Source: Actinomycetales bacterium
GTDB taxonomy: Bacteria; Actinomycetota; Actinomycetes; Actinomycetales; Actinomycetaceae
Reading direction: 5' to 3'
Length of the DNA: 64,000 bases
Assembly: GCA_015655375.1 (NCBI GenBank)
Contig: JAATFD010000012.1
Coordinates: 27,094 to 91,093 of the forward strand
The notes under the pieces are model-generated. The model did no database searches. It was given only the letters and a program-made list of their open reading frames with translations, and was not told the origin of the DNA. Positions 35,561-44,823 of the stretch are shown here, piece after piece. How positions within the stretch are numbered: position 1 is the first letter of the stretch; each line of letters opens with the position of its first letter. A program made the translations under genes and the position numbers.

Positions 35561-36565
35561 ATGGACGTCATCGTGGCGGACGCCATCACCCGCACATACG
35601 GCCGAGGACGTGACGCCTTCACGGCTGTGGACGGGGTCGCGCTGGCTGTCGCCCAGGGCGAGCTCGTCGCTCTGCTCGGGACGAACGGGGCAGGAAAGAC
35701 CTCCCTCGTCGAAGTCCTCGAAGGGCTGGCGGCCCCGACCTCGGGCCGGGTGCGCGTCTTGGGCGCCGACCCGATCGCGGACCGCGCTGCGATCCGTCCC
35801 CACACCGGGATGATGCTGCAGGAGGCCGGGTTCGCCCGCGACCTCACCGTGCGCGAGACCCTGAGGATGTGGGCCGGGACCCTCAGCGCGCCCCGCCCCA
35901 TCGACGAGGCGCTCGGCCTCGTGGAACTGCACGATCGGGCGGGCGTCCGTGTGAAGTCTCTGTCCGGCGGGGAGCAGCGCCGCCTCGACCTCGCAATGGC
36001 CACGCTGGGACGCCCGAAGGTTCTCTTCCTCGACGAGCCGACGACCGGGCTGGACCCCGCCTCGCGGCGCCGCACCTGGGGGCTGATGCGCGCGATGCTC
36101 GACGAGGGCGCAACGGTCCTGCTGACGACCCACTACCTGGAGGAGGCCGAGGAGCTGGCCGACCGGGTCCTCATTATGTCCCGCGGGCGGGTGCTCCGAC
36201 AGGGCACGGTCGCCGAGATCGTCGCCAGCCAACCGGCCTCGGTGTCGTTCGCGACTGCTGGCGTCATCAGTACCGGTGGCGCACCGGGGGGGCTCTCCCC
36301 CGCCGACCTCGCGCTTCTGCCCGCCCTCGTGACCAAGCCCGAGGTCGTCCGCGAGCGCGTTCGCCTGTCTTCCTCCGACCTCCAGACGACGCTGACCGAG
36401 CTGCTGGGATTGGCCGCCCTGCGCGGGATCGCCCTCGACGATCTCGAGGCGCGCTCGGCGTCCCTTGAGCAGGCCTTCCTGGCGCTCACCGGTTCCGCAC
36501 ACGAGAACGAGGACCAGGCCGCCGCGACCGGGTCCAGTGCCCCGCCGTCGACCCGCGCCGCCTGA
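35561..36565 (+). CDS. ABC-2 type exporter ATPase
   Basis: 334 residues from the ATG at 35561 (GAGGAG upstream). Walker A LLGTNGAGKTSLV, Q-loop MLQEAGF, signature LSGGEQRRLDLA, Walker B VLFLDEPTTGLD and switch TTHYLEEAEELADRV define a drug/lipid-exporter ATPase of the DrrA/YvfR type. The C-terminal 100 residues are the usual DrrA-like extension with a Ser/Ala-rich end. Forms one operon with the permease, a histidine kinase and a response regulator, as in Bacillus yvfRSTU. Confidence 0.92.
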   Translation: MDVIVADAITRTYGRGRDAFTAVDGVALAVAQGELVALLGTNGAGKTSLVEVLEGLAAPTSGRVRVLGADPIADRAAIRPHTGMMLQEAGFARDLTVRETLRMWAGTLSAPRPIDEALGLVELHDRAGVRVKSLSGGEQRRLDLAMATLGRPKVLFLDEPTTGLDPASRRRTWGLMRAMLDEGATVLLTTHYLEEAEELADRVLIMSRGRVLRQGTVAEIVASQPASVSFATAGVISTGGAPGGLSPADLALLPALVTKPEVVRERVRLSSSDLQTTLTELLGLAALRGIALDDLEARSASLEQAFLALTGSAHENEDQAAATGSSAPPSTRAA

Positions 36566-36599
36566 GGGGAACAGACCCATTCCGAAAGGACCTCATTCC

Positions 36600-37454
36600 A
36601 TGGATGCAACCACACCGAGCCCGTCTGCCACACGTCAGCCCACCGCCCACGTCACGCGATCCCGTCGCTCCGCCGCTCCCCGCCGAGTTCTCGCGATCGG
36701 GCGCGCGGAGTTCACCCTCTTCTGGCGCAATCCGACTGCGCTGCTGACGGCCCTCCTCATGCCGATCGGCATGGTTGTGCTCCTCGGACCCACACTCGGG
36801 AACTCCCTGATCGGCGGCAGATTCACTGTCTTCATGGTCAACACCCTGGCGCTGTGGAGTCTGCTGTTCGTCGTTTACTTCACCCTCACGACAGTGCTCG
36901 TCTCGCGCCGTGAAGAAGGAATGCTCCAGCGGATGTCGACCGGGGAAGCGACCTCGTGGGAGGCCGTCATCGGAGCGAGCCTGCCCACCTCCGTCATCGC
37001 CGTCGTCCAGATCCTCCTCGGGGGCATCGCCGCTAGCGTCGCATTCGCGATGCCGAGCGTCGTCAATCCGCTGCTGCCGATCGTCGGGATCCTTGCCTGT
37101 CTGGTGGTCCTCATCGGCCTGGCCGCCTGGACCTCGTCGATCACCTCGACCGTCGAGGGCGCGCAGTACTCGACGATGCCCCTGTTCATGGTGCTGGTCT
37201 TCTTCTCCGGCACGATCCCCTTGAGCCTGCTTCCCGACGCCGTCGGACGGATCGCCGAGGCGACACCGATGTACGCCATGTCCGACCTCATCTCGATCGG
37301 ATTGATCGGCGTTGGGGGTGCGGGCGACTCCACACCCGTCGGGTTTCTTGGCTCCTGGGCCGTCGCGGGGCGCTCCCTGATCGTTCTCGGGCTGTGGGCG
37401 GCGTTGGCGGTGTGGATCGCGCGCTCCCGGATGCGTTTCACGCGTCGGAGGTGA
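36600..37454 (+). CDS. ABC-2 type exporter permease
   Basis: 284 residues with six membrane helices. The amphipathic start FTLFWRNPTALLTALLMPIGMVVLLG and the helix-5 area MPLFMVLVFFSGTIPLSLLPDAVGRIAEATPMY are ABC-2 family features (ATPMYAMSDLI resembles the P-hairpin before the last helix). Starts 34 bp after the ATPase with GAAAGGA upstream. The transported compound is unknown; lipid or lipophilic drug export is usual for the group. Confidence 0.9.
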   Translation: MDATTPSPSATRQPTAHVTRSRRSAAPRRVLAIGRAEFTLFWRNPTALLTALLMPIGMVVLLGPTLGNSLIGGRFTVFMVNTLALWSLLFVVYFTLTTVLVSRREEGMLQRMSTGEATSWEAVIGASLPTSVIAVVQILLGGIAASVAFAMPSVVNPLLPIVGILACLVVLIGLAAWTSSITSTVEGAQYSTMPLFMVLVFFSGTIPLSLLPDAVGRIAEATPMYAMSDLISIGLIGVGGAGDSTPVGFLGSWAVAGRSLIVLGLWAALAVWIARSRMRFTRRR

Positions 37455-37512
37455 GCATGGCCGCGACCGGGGCACGGGCGAACCGGCAGACCACATCTGG
37501 AAGGATGAAGGC

Positions 37513-38826
37513 ATGGCGATCGGACGACGACAGCGACCGAAACGTTCCGGCGTCGAGGAGCTGCGCGTCTATACGATCAATTCGCTCTACCTCGTCTACG
37601 CCACAGTTCCGGTCATCGGGTTCCTCGCCCTGACGAGCGTCGGGATCACTCCGAGCACCATCGCGGCCGTCGCCATCCTGACGCTGCATTGTCTGATCTG
37701 CGCCCTCACGCTCCATTTCGTCACCGGCCAGACGCTTGATGGCACACCTCTTCCCGCATGGTTGTTCCCAGCATTGGCGGGGACGACACTGGTCTGCTCG
37801 GTCCTGTGCGTCGTGGCCTTGCCCGGTGACCGTCTGCTCGGCCCGTCGATCATGGGTCTCCTGGCCGTCCTCCTCGCTGCCGCCACCGCGATCTCCCCGC
37901 TTGTCAGCGCACGAGGGGCAATTGGTCTGTCCGTCCTGGTCGGCGTCGTGTGCGCGAGCGTCGATGTCACTCTCCAGGCGAGGACGGGCGCGCTCGCCAG
38001 CCCCGGCGCGATGCGGGACGACCTCGTCGAGGCCGCCATGTTCGTCGCTCTCATGGCCTTCGTCGTCTGCCTGGTCGTCTCCTTGGTGATGGTCCTGTTG
38101 ACACGGTGGTCGGTGACAATCCTCATATCGATCCACGATCAGGCGCAGATGGATGCCATGCGCGCCGATCTGGCAGTGGCCGACGAGCGCCTGCGGATCG
38201 CCCGCGACCTCCATGACGTCTTCGGTCGGACATTGACCGCCGTCTCCGTGAAGTCCCAGCTCGCCGCCGAACTCTCCGACGCCGGACAGGCCGGTCCCGC
38301 TGCGCAGGAATCGCGCGCCGTCACGACGCTGTCCGAGAACGCCCTGCGAGAGATCCGCGTCATCCTCGCCGGGTACCGCGCCCCCGACCTCGCCACCGAG
38401 TTGGCCGGCGCGCGCAGTCTGCTTGACGCCGCCGGTGTGCGCACTCGCCTCGTCGGCTCCCCGGAAGACGTCTCCGAGGACGCTGCCGAGCCGTTGGCGC
38501 GAGTCCTGCGGGAAGCCGCGACCAACGTCGTACGGCACTCCGATGCGAGCACATGCGTCATCACGGTGACGAGGACGCCCGAATCCGCCACGCTCACCGT
38601 CGTCAACGATGGGATCCGCGCCGAGGATGACGCCGTCGATCCCGAGTCATCCGGCTCGGGTCTGCTCGCGCTGTCCGCCCGGCTGGAACGCCTGGGTGGC
38701 ACCGTGGACTACGGTCACACTGAACGCGGACGGACCTTCACCGTCACGGCGAACGTGCCGATCAGCGCTCACGACGACCCGCCGGTCGGTAGCACGGCAC
38801 CCCCGAGCGAGGAGGCACACCGATGA
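37513..38826 (+). CDS. Sensor histidine kinase, NarL/DesK type
   Basis: 437 residues: about six membrane helices up to residue 205, a short coiled linker, then the HisKA_3 box RLRIARDLHDVFGRTLTAVSVK with phospho-acceptor His234, and a compact HATPase domain (LREAATNVVRHSDAS, N-box; GSGLLALSARLERLGG, G-box). No periplasmic sensor domain, so membrane state or a lipophilic ligand is the likely signal, as in DesK. Ends by overlapping the regulator start by 4 bp. Confidence 0.92.
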   Translation: MAIGRRQRPKRSGVEELRVYTINSLYLVYATVPVIGFLALTSVGITPSTIAAVAILTLHCLICALTLHFVTGQTLDGTPLPAWLFPALAGTTLVCSVLCVVALPGDRLLGPSIMGLLAVLLAAATAISPLVSARGAIGLSVLVGVVCASVDVTLQARTGALASPGAMRDDLVEAAMFVALMAFVVCLVVSLVMVLLTRWSVTILISIHDQAQMDAMRADLAVADERLRIARDLHDVFGRTLTAVSVKSQLAAELSDAGQAGPAAQESRAVTTLSENALREIRVILAGYRAPDLATELAGARSLLDAAGVRTRLVGSPEDVSEDAAEPLARVLREAATNVVRHSDASTCVITVTRTPESATLTVVNDGIRAEDDAVDPESSGSGLLALSARLERLGGTVDYGHTERGRTFTVTANVPISAHDDPPVGSTAPPSEEAHR

Positions 38827-39428
38827 TCGCGGTTCTCGTCGCCGACGACGAGACCCTTCTGCGTGACGCGCTCGAAGCGATTCTTTCGCTGCAGGACGAC
38901 CTCGAGGTCGTGGCCGTCGCCGCCGACGGGACCGAGGCGATCGCCCAGATCGACCGCCATCACCCCGACGTCGCGCTCCTCGACCTCCAGATGCCCGGCG
39001 CCGACGGCATTGCGGTCGTCGAAGCCGTACGGGAGTCCGCACCGGATACTCGCTGCATCATCCTCACGTCCCACGCCCGACCCGGATACCTCAAGCGAGC
39101 CTTGTCGAGCGGCGCGCGCGGATTCATCCCGAAAACAACCTCGGCGAAGGTCCTGACGGATGTCATCCGACGAATTTCCCGAGGTCAACGCTATGTCGAC
39201 CCTGAACTCTCGGCGGAGACGATCGCCGCCGGGGATTCCCCGTTGACCCCGCGCGAGGCGGACGTCCTCGAGCTGGCAGCGGATGGCGCGCCCGTCGATG
39301 AGATTGCCGAGCGAGCGCATCTGAGCCCCGGAACCGTCCGGAATTACCTGTCCTCCGCCACCACGAAACTCGATGCCCCCAACCGGCACGCCGCCGCCGA
39401 GGTCGCTCGGGCGAAGGGATGGATCTGA
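38823..39428 (+). CDS. Response regulator, NarL/LuxR (DesR-like) family
   Basis: 201 residues. Receiver domain with Asp8-Asp9, phospho-acceptor Asp54 (VALLDLQMPGADG), Thr near 82 (IILTSHARPGY) and Lys near 104 (GFIPKTTS). C-terminal LuxR helix-turn-helix PLTPREADVLELAADGAPVDEIAERAHLSPGTVRNYLSSA. Overlaps the kinase by 4 bp; expected to control the exporter operon. Confidence 0.93.
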   Translation: MIAVLVADDETLLRDALEAILSLQDDLEVVAVAADGTEAIAQIDRHHPDVALLDLQMPGADGIAVVEAVRESAPDTRCIILTSHARPGYLKRALSSGARGFIPKTTSAKVLTDVIRRISRGQRYVDPELSAETIAAGDSPLTPREADVLELAADGAPVDEIAERAHLSPGTVRNYLSSATTKLDAPNRHAAAEVARAKGWI

Positions 39429-39707
39429 CGAAGCAAGTCCCTTTTGGGCCGTGAGACGAGTCGGTGGTCTTCACCTAGAGGCGCGTCGGCTTCCAGCCTC
39501 GAGACACGTCCTGCGAGCAGGACGGCCCGAATCGGGCGTCGGGGCCGGCTCGGGCGTCCGTCCGAGTCGGATCGAGGCATCGTTTTCACAGGGGGGTGCG
39601 GTTTACACATTCGGGTGGGCGTAAAGGGCTCTCTCGATGTGCGGGCCCTTGCTCACTGTGCGCTCATCACCTTGATCCGGTGGGGCGGGGCGGACGTGGT
39701 GCCCGGT

Positions 39708-39824
39708 GGGCTTGATGATCCCGCAGATATCGGTCAGTGCGCACTTGTCGGTGAGTCCCCACATCAAGCCCGCAGGTATTGGTGAGTCCGCACGTAGTAG
39801 AGGCGAACTCACCAATACCTGCGG
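39708..39824. repeat. Nested inverted/direct repeat block
   Basis: The 644-bp gap 39429-40072 has no gene but holds this block. CCGCAGGTATTGGTGAGT (39770-39787) is perfectly mirrored at 39807-39824 (18 bp, 19-nt loop). GGGCTTGATG (39708-39717) is mirrored by CATCAAGCCC (39762-39771). A degraded direct copy, CCGCAGATATCGGTCAGT, begins at 39720. The layered copies look like a repetitive extragenic element or a small mobile-element remnant. No transposase fragment is visible. Confidence 0.65.
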
Positions 39825-40072
39825 ACCCGACCCTGAAGGCCACCCAGATGTGTCTCACGACCCAAACCCGACTCGCCTCACGACCGAACGACGCGCCTCG
39901 GCATGAATTGGCGACGTACCTCGCGGTCGATGTTCTCTGACATAATCCCCCTCGGTGTCAGATCCCACTTCCTAGACTGCGACCATGACCAGCCCCGAGG
40001 CGCGCCCGCTACCGCACTGCCCTGCTGACCTGGGCGGGGCTGACGGCCGCGCACCTCCCGACCGGAGCGGTC

Positions 40073-41185
40073 CTACTCCGATCCGGCCATCCACGCACGC
40101 GCGACCTCGAGGAAACGATTATTCTCCTCCGGCAGCCCCATGGAGATCCGCACGCCCTCGGGGAAGGGCCGGACGATCAGCCCCGCAGCGCTGCAGGAGT
40201 CGACGAAGCCCGGACCGGACTGCTCGGCCGGGATCCACACAAAGTTCGACTGTGAGTCCGGGACTCGGCAGCCGAGCGAGCGCAGGCCCGCGAGGACCCG
40301 TGCCCGCTCACTCCGCGTCGCGGCAACCGAGGTCGCGAGCCCCTCTCGGTCCTCGAGGGCGGCCAGCGCCGCCGCCTGGGCGACCGCGGAGACGGCAAAG
40401 GGAACGGCCACCGCATTGACGGCCCCCACGAGGTCGGGGTGGGCGATGCCGTACCCGACGCGCAGACCGGCCAAGGCGTAGACCTTGGAGAACGTCCGCA
40501 TGACCAACAGATTCGAGAATTCCCCCACGAGGTCGATCGCGCTGGAGACCCCGGGGGCGTCCGCCAGCTCAAAGTACGCCTCGTCGATGATGACGAGGAC
40601 GTCGGCGGCAACCTGTGCGACGAAGGAGCGGATCTGCTCGAAGGTCAGCGCTCCACCGGTCGGATTGTTCGGCGTGCACAGGATGACCGCCGCCGTCGAC
40701 GGGGTGATCGCCGCGAGCATGGCGGGCAGGTCGTGATTCCACTCCGGCGTCAGAGGAACTGGAACAGAGCGAGCACCGGCCGCCGGGACCGCGATCGGGT
40801 AGGACTCGAAGCTCCGCCAGGGGTAGACGACCTCGGCCCCGGGGACTGCGACGGCCATCAGAGCGCCGAGGAGTATCGCGGAGGACCCGGCCCCCACACA
40901 GATTTGGGACACGTCAACGCCATGGGTGCACGCCAAGGCCTCCCGGAGTTGTGTCGCCAGAAGGTCCGGGTACCGATTCGCATGAGCCAACGCCTGCCCA
41001 CCCGCCTCGAGGACGCTCGACCCCGGAGCCACGGGATTCTCATTCGAGGAGAGTTTGACGGCACCGGGAATCGACTGGCCCGGGATATAACGCGGAAGCG
41101 CCGCGACCTCGGGACGCAGCCGGACCTTCATCGCCGGGAGGGCTCCGAGGGCGGAGGGCACAGTGGCGGTGGTGTCATCACTCAT
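40073..41185 (-). CDS. PLP aminotransferase class I/II, HisC/aromatic type
   Basis: 370 residues from the ATG at 41185. LRPEVAALPRYIPGQSIPG and VKLSSNENP at the N-terminus are the histidinol-phosphate/phenylalanine aminotransferase opening. Middle part: LCTPNNPTGG, VVIIDEAYFEL-type aspartate (VLVIIDEAYFEL), PLP lysine in TFSKVYALAGLRVGYG, and a C-terminal arginine in GVRISMGLPEENNRFL. It is not next to histidine genes, so an aromatic amino acid or HisC-paralogue role (hisC2/pat in actinobacteria) is as likely as histidine synthesis. Confidence 0.9.
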   Translation of the reverse strand: MSDDTTATVPSALGALPAMKVRLRPEVAALPRYIPGQSIPGAVKLSSNENPVAPGSSVLEAGGQALAHANRYPDLLATQLREALACTHGVDVSQICVGAGSSAILLGALMAVAVPGAEVVYPWRSFESYPIAVPAAGARSVPVPLTPEWNHDLPAMLAAITPSTAAVILCTPNNPTGGALTFEQIRSFVAQVAADVLVIIDEAYFELADAPGVSSAIDLVGEFSNLLVMRTFSKVYALAGLRVGYGIAHPDLVGAVNAVAVPFAVSAVAQAAALAALEDREGLATSVAATRSERARVLAGLRSLGCRVPDSQSNFVWIPAEQSGPGFVDSCSAAGLIVRPFPEGVRISMGLPEENNRFLEVARAWMAGSE

Positions 41186-41317
41186 GGTCCCTGTCCTACC
41201 AAAGGAGGACCGCCCACCGCAGTCGAAACCGCCCCTCGGCACACTGGTTCTGCCGCCGACGATGTCGGCACGAAGACCGCCCTGGCAGGATCCCGCCCAG
41301 TCCCCAACAATGGGGAC

Positions 41318-41698
41318 ATGAGCTTCATCGTGCGTCTCGTCGGCAACATGGCCGGAATCTGGGTGTCCACCCTGCTGGTCTCGAAGATCACCATCCAGTC
41401 CGGCACGTCCGTCGGGGAGACCGTGCTCATCCTTGCGGGGATTGCTCTGGTCTTCACGGTCGTGAACTCGATCGCCCGTCCGGTGATCTCAACCGTCGCT
41501 TTCCCGCTCTACATCATCACTTTTGGTCTGTTCGCCCTCGTGACGAACGCACTGGTGTTCCTGTTGACCGGGTGGTTGGCCAGTCAGCTCGGGATGCCTT
41601 TCCAGGTCGGCGGCTTCTGGCCTGCGCTGGCAGGCGGGACGATCACCGCGATCATCTCCGCGATCGTCGTGTCCGCCCTCGGACCGGATCGCCGCTGA
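41318..41698 (+). CDS. Four-helix membrane protein, phage-holin-like family (PF04020-like)
   Basis: 126 residues from the ATG at 41318. Four hydrophobic segments with FTVVNSIARPVISTVAFPLYIITFGLFALVTNALVFLLTGW, the conserved NxxxRPIL...LP...T.G.F.L..N pattern of the family. Despite the family name these are common chromosomal membrane proteins, not evidence of a phage. Function unknown. Confidence 0.85.
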   Translation: MSFIVRLVGNMAGIWVSTLLVSKITIQSGTSVGETVLILAGIALVFTVVNSIARPVISTVAFPLYIITFGLFALVTNALVFLLTGWLASQLGMPFQVGGFWPALAGGTITAIISAIVVSALGPDRR

Positions 41699-41726
41699 GC
41701 GAGCACTGAGACGGGCCGGTTGCCCG

Positions 41727-43487
41727 TCAGGGAATCACCCCTTCACGCCGAGTGTCGAAATGCAGCGCTGTCGTCCGCGTTGTGTCGGTGAGGCCCAAGG
41801 CCTCGTCGCGATGATGGATCCATTCCGTGACCTCATCGGTGGCCAGGTCGTTGTGGTGGGCCTCCAACCACTGCATCGCCTCCTGGTAGAGCCCGAGGTC
41901 GTGCGGAGTCGCGGGAGGTTGTCCGTCCGCCACCGCCGTGACGAGTCCACCATCGAAGGAAACAGTCAGAGAGGCGTCGAGGTCACTGTTCGGCATCCCA
42001 TCGAGGCCCGGGACCGGGTCACGCGTGTTCTCCAGGTTGAGCATATGGACGTCCGGCCCGGGCGCGGACCCGCCCGTCGGACCACCGGCCGTCAGAACCG
42101 ACGCGACCGTGTAGCGGGAGGTGACCTCGGAATCGGTCGCCAGTTGGGCAGCGATGATCCCACCCTGGGAGTGCCCGGTGAACTCGACCGGCTCGTCGGC
42201 GCCGATTCCCGCCATGTCCATCGCCTCGCGCACGGCGCGCGTCTGGTCGGAGTCCTCTCCCGCGACACCTTCGATGTTCGTCAACAGGTCCTGTGGGTTC
42301 GCTCCCCCGGCCGTCCAGCGTTGCGTCCCCCGGATGACGACGCTCCACGAGGTCCGGGCCGACCCGTCGTCGGCACCCGTGTCATGGCGCAGGATCTCCA
42401 CCTGGCCATGATCGGGAGTCGAGGCGAGGTCGCGGATCCGCCCGAGGAGCGCGGCGGGCGATCGCGGCGTCGAGGTCACGCTCCCCGCGGCGCCCATCGA
42501 GGCACCGATCGAAGCCGACGCATGGACCGCCGGGTCCTGACTGACCGACAGCGAGGCGAGCCCGGACGCCACCGCCGAGGGGAGCGCGCCCACGCCTCCA
42601 GCAAACGGCGATGCGAACACAGCGAGCCCGCCCTCATCCGGGTCCGAGGGGACCTGCGAGGTCACCGTCCGGGCGTCGCCGGGAACGCGCGCGGACACCG
42701 ACACGCCCCGCGTCTGTCCCTTCATCACGCGGCCGGCTCCCAACCCCCAGATCGAGGCAAGGACGGCGGCCTGCCGAAGATCGGAGGCCCGTTGACCCCA
42801 CCAGGGCGATCCGTTCGCGGACGCCCTCGACGGCTGCCGCCAGGCCGGTTCCACGCCGGCGGTGATGGTCGCCTCAACGAGTCGCGAGGCCAGAGCGTCC
42901 ATGTCGAGTTGCGTGCGCATCATCTCGGTCCCGTCGCCTGGATCTCCTCCGAGGAAATCCACGGCATGACCGGCCACGGCCGAAATCAGCCCGACCTCGC
43001 GCATCAGTGGGGGATTCATCGCGTTCAGCACGAACGCTGGCACCGCGTCCTCGCTGTTCCCCGGCAGCGTCGACCAGGCACCCGCCCGCGAATGGACACT
43101 CATGATCCCCGTGTCCCACCACGTGCTCGCGTCGGGCCGCAGCTGGCGCCACACGGCCTCGAACCGCGTGGCATCCCCCTCGGCTGCGCAATAGACGAGA
43201 GCGGAGAAGGTCAGCGCATCCGCGAGCGACACCAGTCTCGAGGCCAGACTCGCCGCCACTGAGCGCGCCAGGTCCAAGGCATCCAGCGCCTGTGCCGTTT
43301 CCACTGGCACCAACCGCGCGTGTGTCGCGCACTGGCTGCGAGCATCCGTCACGAGCTCCATCACCCACTGCGCGTCGCCGATTCCGTCACTCACCCGCAC
43401 CGCCGCCCCAACCAGCCGGTCGGTGTCAACGCGCGTCGACGAGGACGTGATGACGACCCGATCCCCGAAATTCGGATCCGTGCTCAT
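41727..43487 (-). CDS. Large protein with C-terminal lipase-like alpha/beta hydrolase domain
   Basis: 586 residues from the ATG at 43487, which overlaps the stop of the upstream small gene as ATGA. The first 380 residues are Ala/Ser/Val-rich helical sequence without a family that I recognise (it starts NFGDRVVITSSSTRVD, and has long Ala/Ser/Gly stretches). The C-terminal third has VVIRGTQRW and the nucleophile elbow EFTGHSQGGIIAAQLA, then LLNLENTRDPVPGLDG and a final His in the HHNDLA or LHFDT region, a lipase/acylhydrolase pattern. No signal peptide. With its WXG-like partner it may be exported by a type VII system, but no such system is in the window. Confidence 0.7.
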   Translation of the reverse strand: MSTDPNFGDRVVITSSSTRVDTDRLVGAAVRVSDGIGDAQWVMELVTDARSQCATHARLVPVETAQALDALDLARSVAASLASRLVSLADALTFSALVYCAAEGDATRFEAVWRQLRPDASTWWDTGIMSVHSRAGAWSTLPGNSEDAVPAFVLNAMNPPLMREVGLISAVAGHAVDFLGGDPGDGTEMMRTQLDMDALASRLVEATITAGVEPAWRQPSRASANGSPWWGQRASDLRQAAVLASIWGLGAGRVMKGQTRGVSVSARVPGDARTVTSQVPSDPDEGGLAVFASPFAGGVGALPSAVASGLASLSVSQDPAVHASASIGASMGAAGSVTSTPRSPAALLGRIRDLASTPDHGQVEILRHDTGADDGSARTSWSVVIRGTQRWTAGGANPQDLLTNIEGVAGEDSDQTRAVREAMDMAGIGADEPVEFTGHSQGGIIAAQLATDSEVTSRYTVASVLTAGGPTGGSAPGPDVHMLNLENTRDPVPGLDGMPNSDLDASLTVSFDGGLVTAVADGQPPATPHDLGLYQEAMQWLEAHHNDLATDEVTEWIHHRDEALGLTDTTRTTALHFDTRREGVIP

Positions 43488-43837
43488 CGGGTCGCTCCCG
43501 CAGCCGCCAGGATCTCCCGCCGGACGGCTTCGGCTTGCACTGACAGGGCGAAGCGTGCCTGAGCGAGTGCGGACATCACTCCGGCTGCCCCCGCCACGAC
43601 CTCCGCCAGTCGTTCCCGCGCGCTGTCTGCCGCAGCGCCCTCCCATTGGCCGAGGTCGATGGATCCGACGACTCCCTCGACCCTGCCGATGGCCACGACC
43701 GCGGCCTGAGCAGGGCCCTGACCATCACCGAACGCCCCTGGACCCCACCAGTGGTCGGGGAGCGCCCAGCCCCCCGAAGGAGAAGCCCAGTCGGAGCCGG
43801 TCACCGGCTCCGGGCACCAGTCCCCGTTGTCTGTCAT
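43484..43837 (-). CDS. Small WXG-like helical protein
   Basis: 117 residues from the ATG at 43837 (AGGAAAGGAA upstream). A Trp/Gly/Pro-rich first half is followed by two predicted helices around SIDLGQWEGAAADSARERLAE; the QWEG turn with an Ala-rich following helix recalls WXG100/ESX-type proteins. It is translationally coupled (ATGA) to the hydrolase gene. Such small partner-plus-large-effector pairs are typical of type VII substrates; similarity is by pattern only and no C-terminal YxxxD/E signal is evident. Confidence 0.65.
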   Translation of the reverse strand: MTDNGDWCPEPVTGSDWASPSGGWALPDHWWGPGAFGDGQGPAQAAVVAIGRVEGVVGSIDLGQWEGAAADSARERLAEVVAGAAGVMSALAQARFALSVQAEAVRREILAAAGATR

Positions 43838-44040
43838 GAACGCGTTCCTTTCCTCCGCATGCCCGTCCTCGCATGGCCCACGCGTGACGACGCGCTCCAC
43901 GCTACGAGACCCCGGCGCCGCACCCGCACCCGCGATCGCCCGGCTGTGGATCGTCTGCATACATCCCCCTTCCCTGTGGATCAGACGGGACTCCGCCCGA
44001 GAGACTCCACGAGCGCCGTCCGCGGACCTACGGTGGTGTC

Positions 44041-44823
44041 ATGAACACCTTCCGCAAGAGCGATCACCGTCCTGGGCGGATCCTCTACGAGGTCGCCGGA
44101 CTGGCCTGGCTCACGGATGTCCCCTCCTCGGCGGTACCGGTCGTCCCCGTGCTCAACCACGGCGCGGACTGGCTGGAGGAACCTCGACTGGACGAGGTCG
44201 TCCCCACTCTCGCTGCCGCCGAACAGTTCGGTCGCGCCCTCGCTCACACCCATGCCGCGGGAGCGACGCACCTGGGTGCCCCACCACCGAACAACGAGGG
44301 CGAAGGGTGGATGGGGCTGGCCCGGCTTCCTCTGCCCGAGACGCCCGAGAAGTCCATGACCTCGTGGGGCGCCTTCTACGCGCGGGACCGACTCGGACCG
44401 TATCTCGACGCACCCGCGTTCACGGTTTCGGAGCGCTCGGTCCTCGATCGCTTGTGCGAGAAGCTGACCAGCGGCGTCTACGACCACGACCAGCCCGCCC
44501 TCGTGCGGGCGAATGGACACCCGGCCGCGCGCACACATGGGGATCTGTGGAACGGGAACATCCTGTGGACGTCGAGCGGCGCGACCCTCATCGACCCGGC
44601 GGCCCAGGGTGGCCATGCCGAGGAGGACCTCGCCGCTCTCGCCGTCTTCGGGACACCGCACCTGCAGCGCATCTGGGCCGCCTACAACGAGGAATCCCCG
44701 CTGGCCGACGGGTGGCGCGAGCGCATGGCTCTCCACCAGATGCACATGCTGATGGTCCACTGTCAGCTTTTCGGACGCGGCTACGTCCCCGAGACGCTCG
44801 CGATCGCCCGGATGTGGGCGTGA
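44041..44823 (+). CDS. Fructosamine kinase family protein
   Basis: 260 residues of the protein-kinase-like fold. Catalytic motif THGDLWNGNILW with His166 and Asp168, and metal-binding LIDPAAQGGHAEEDLAAL (Asp in IDPA) are the fructosamine-kinase marks, as is WGAFYARDRLGPYL. It phosphorylates or once phosphorylated glycated amines to let them fall off proteins. Somewhat short: the N-terminal nucleotide loop is reduced compared with 280-300-residue members. Divergent from the WXG-like gene across 203 bp; the MFS gene starts inside its stop codon. Confidence 0.88.
   Translation: MNTFRKSDHRPGRILYEVAGLAWLTDVPSSAVPVVPVLNHGADWLEEPRLDEVVPTLAAAEQFGRALAHTHAAGATHLGAPPPNNEGEGWMGLARLPLPETPEKSMTSWGAFYARDRLGPYLDAPAFTVSERSVLDRLCEKLTSGVYDHDQPALVRANGHPAARTHGDLWNGNILWTSSGATLIDPAAQGGHAEEDLAALAVFGTPHLQRIWAAYNEESPLADGWRERMALHQMHMLMVHCQLFGRGYVPETLAIARMWA

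Noticed and set aside
41318..41698. Holin-like gene as sign of a prophage
   Set aside because: The family is widespread in chromosomes, and no phage structural or integrase gene is near.
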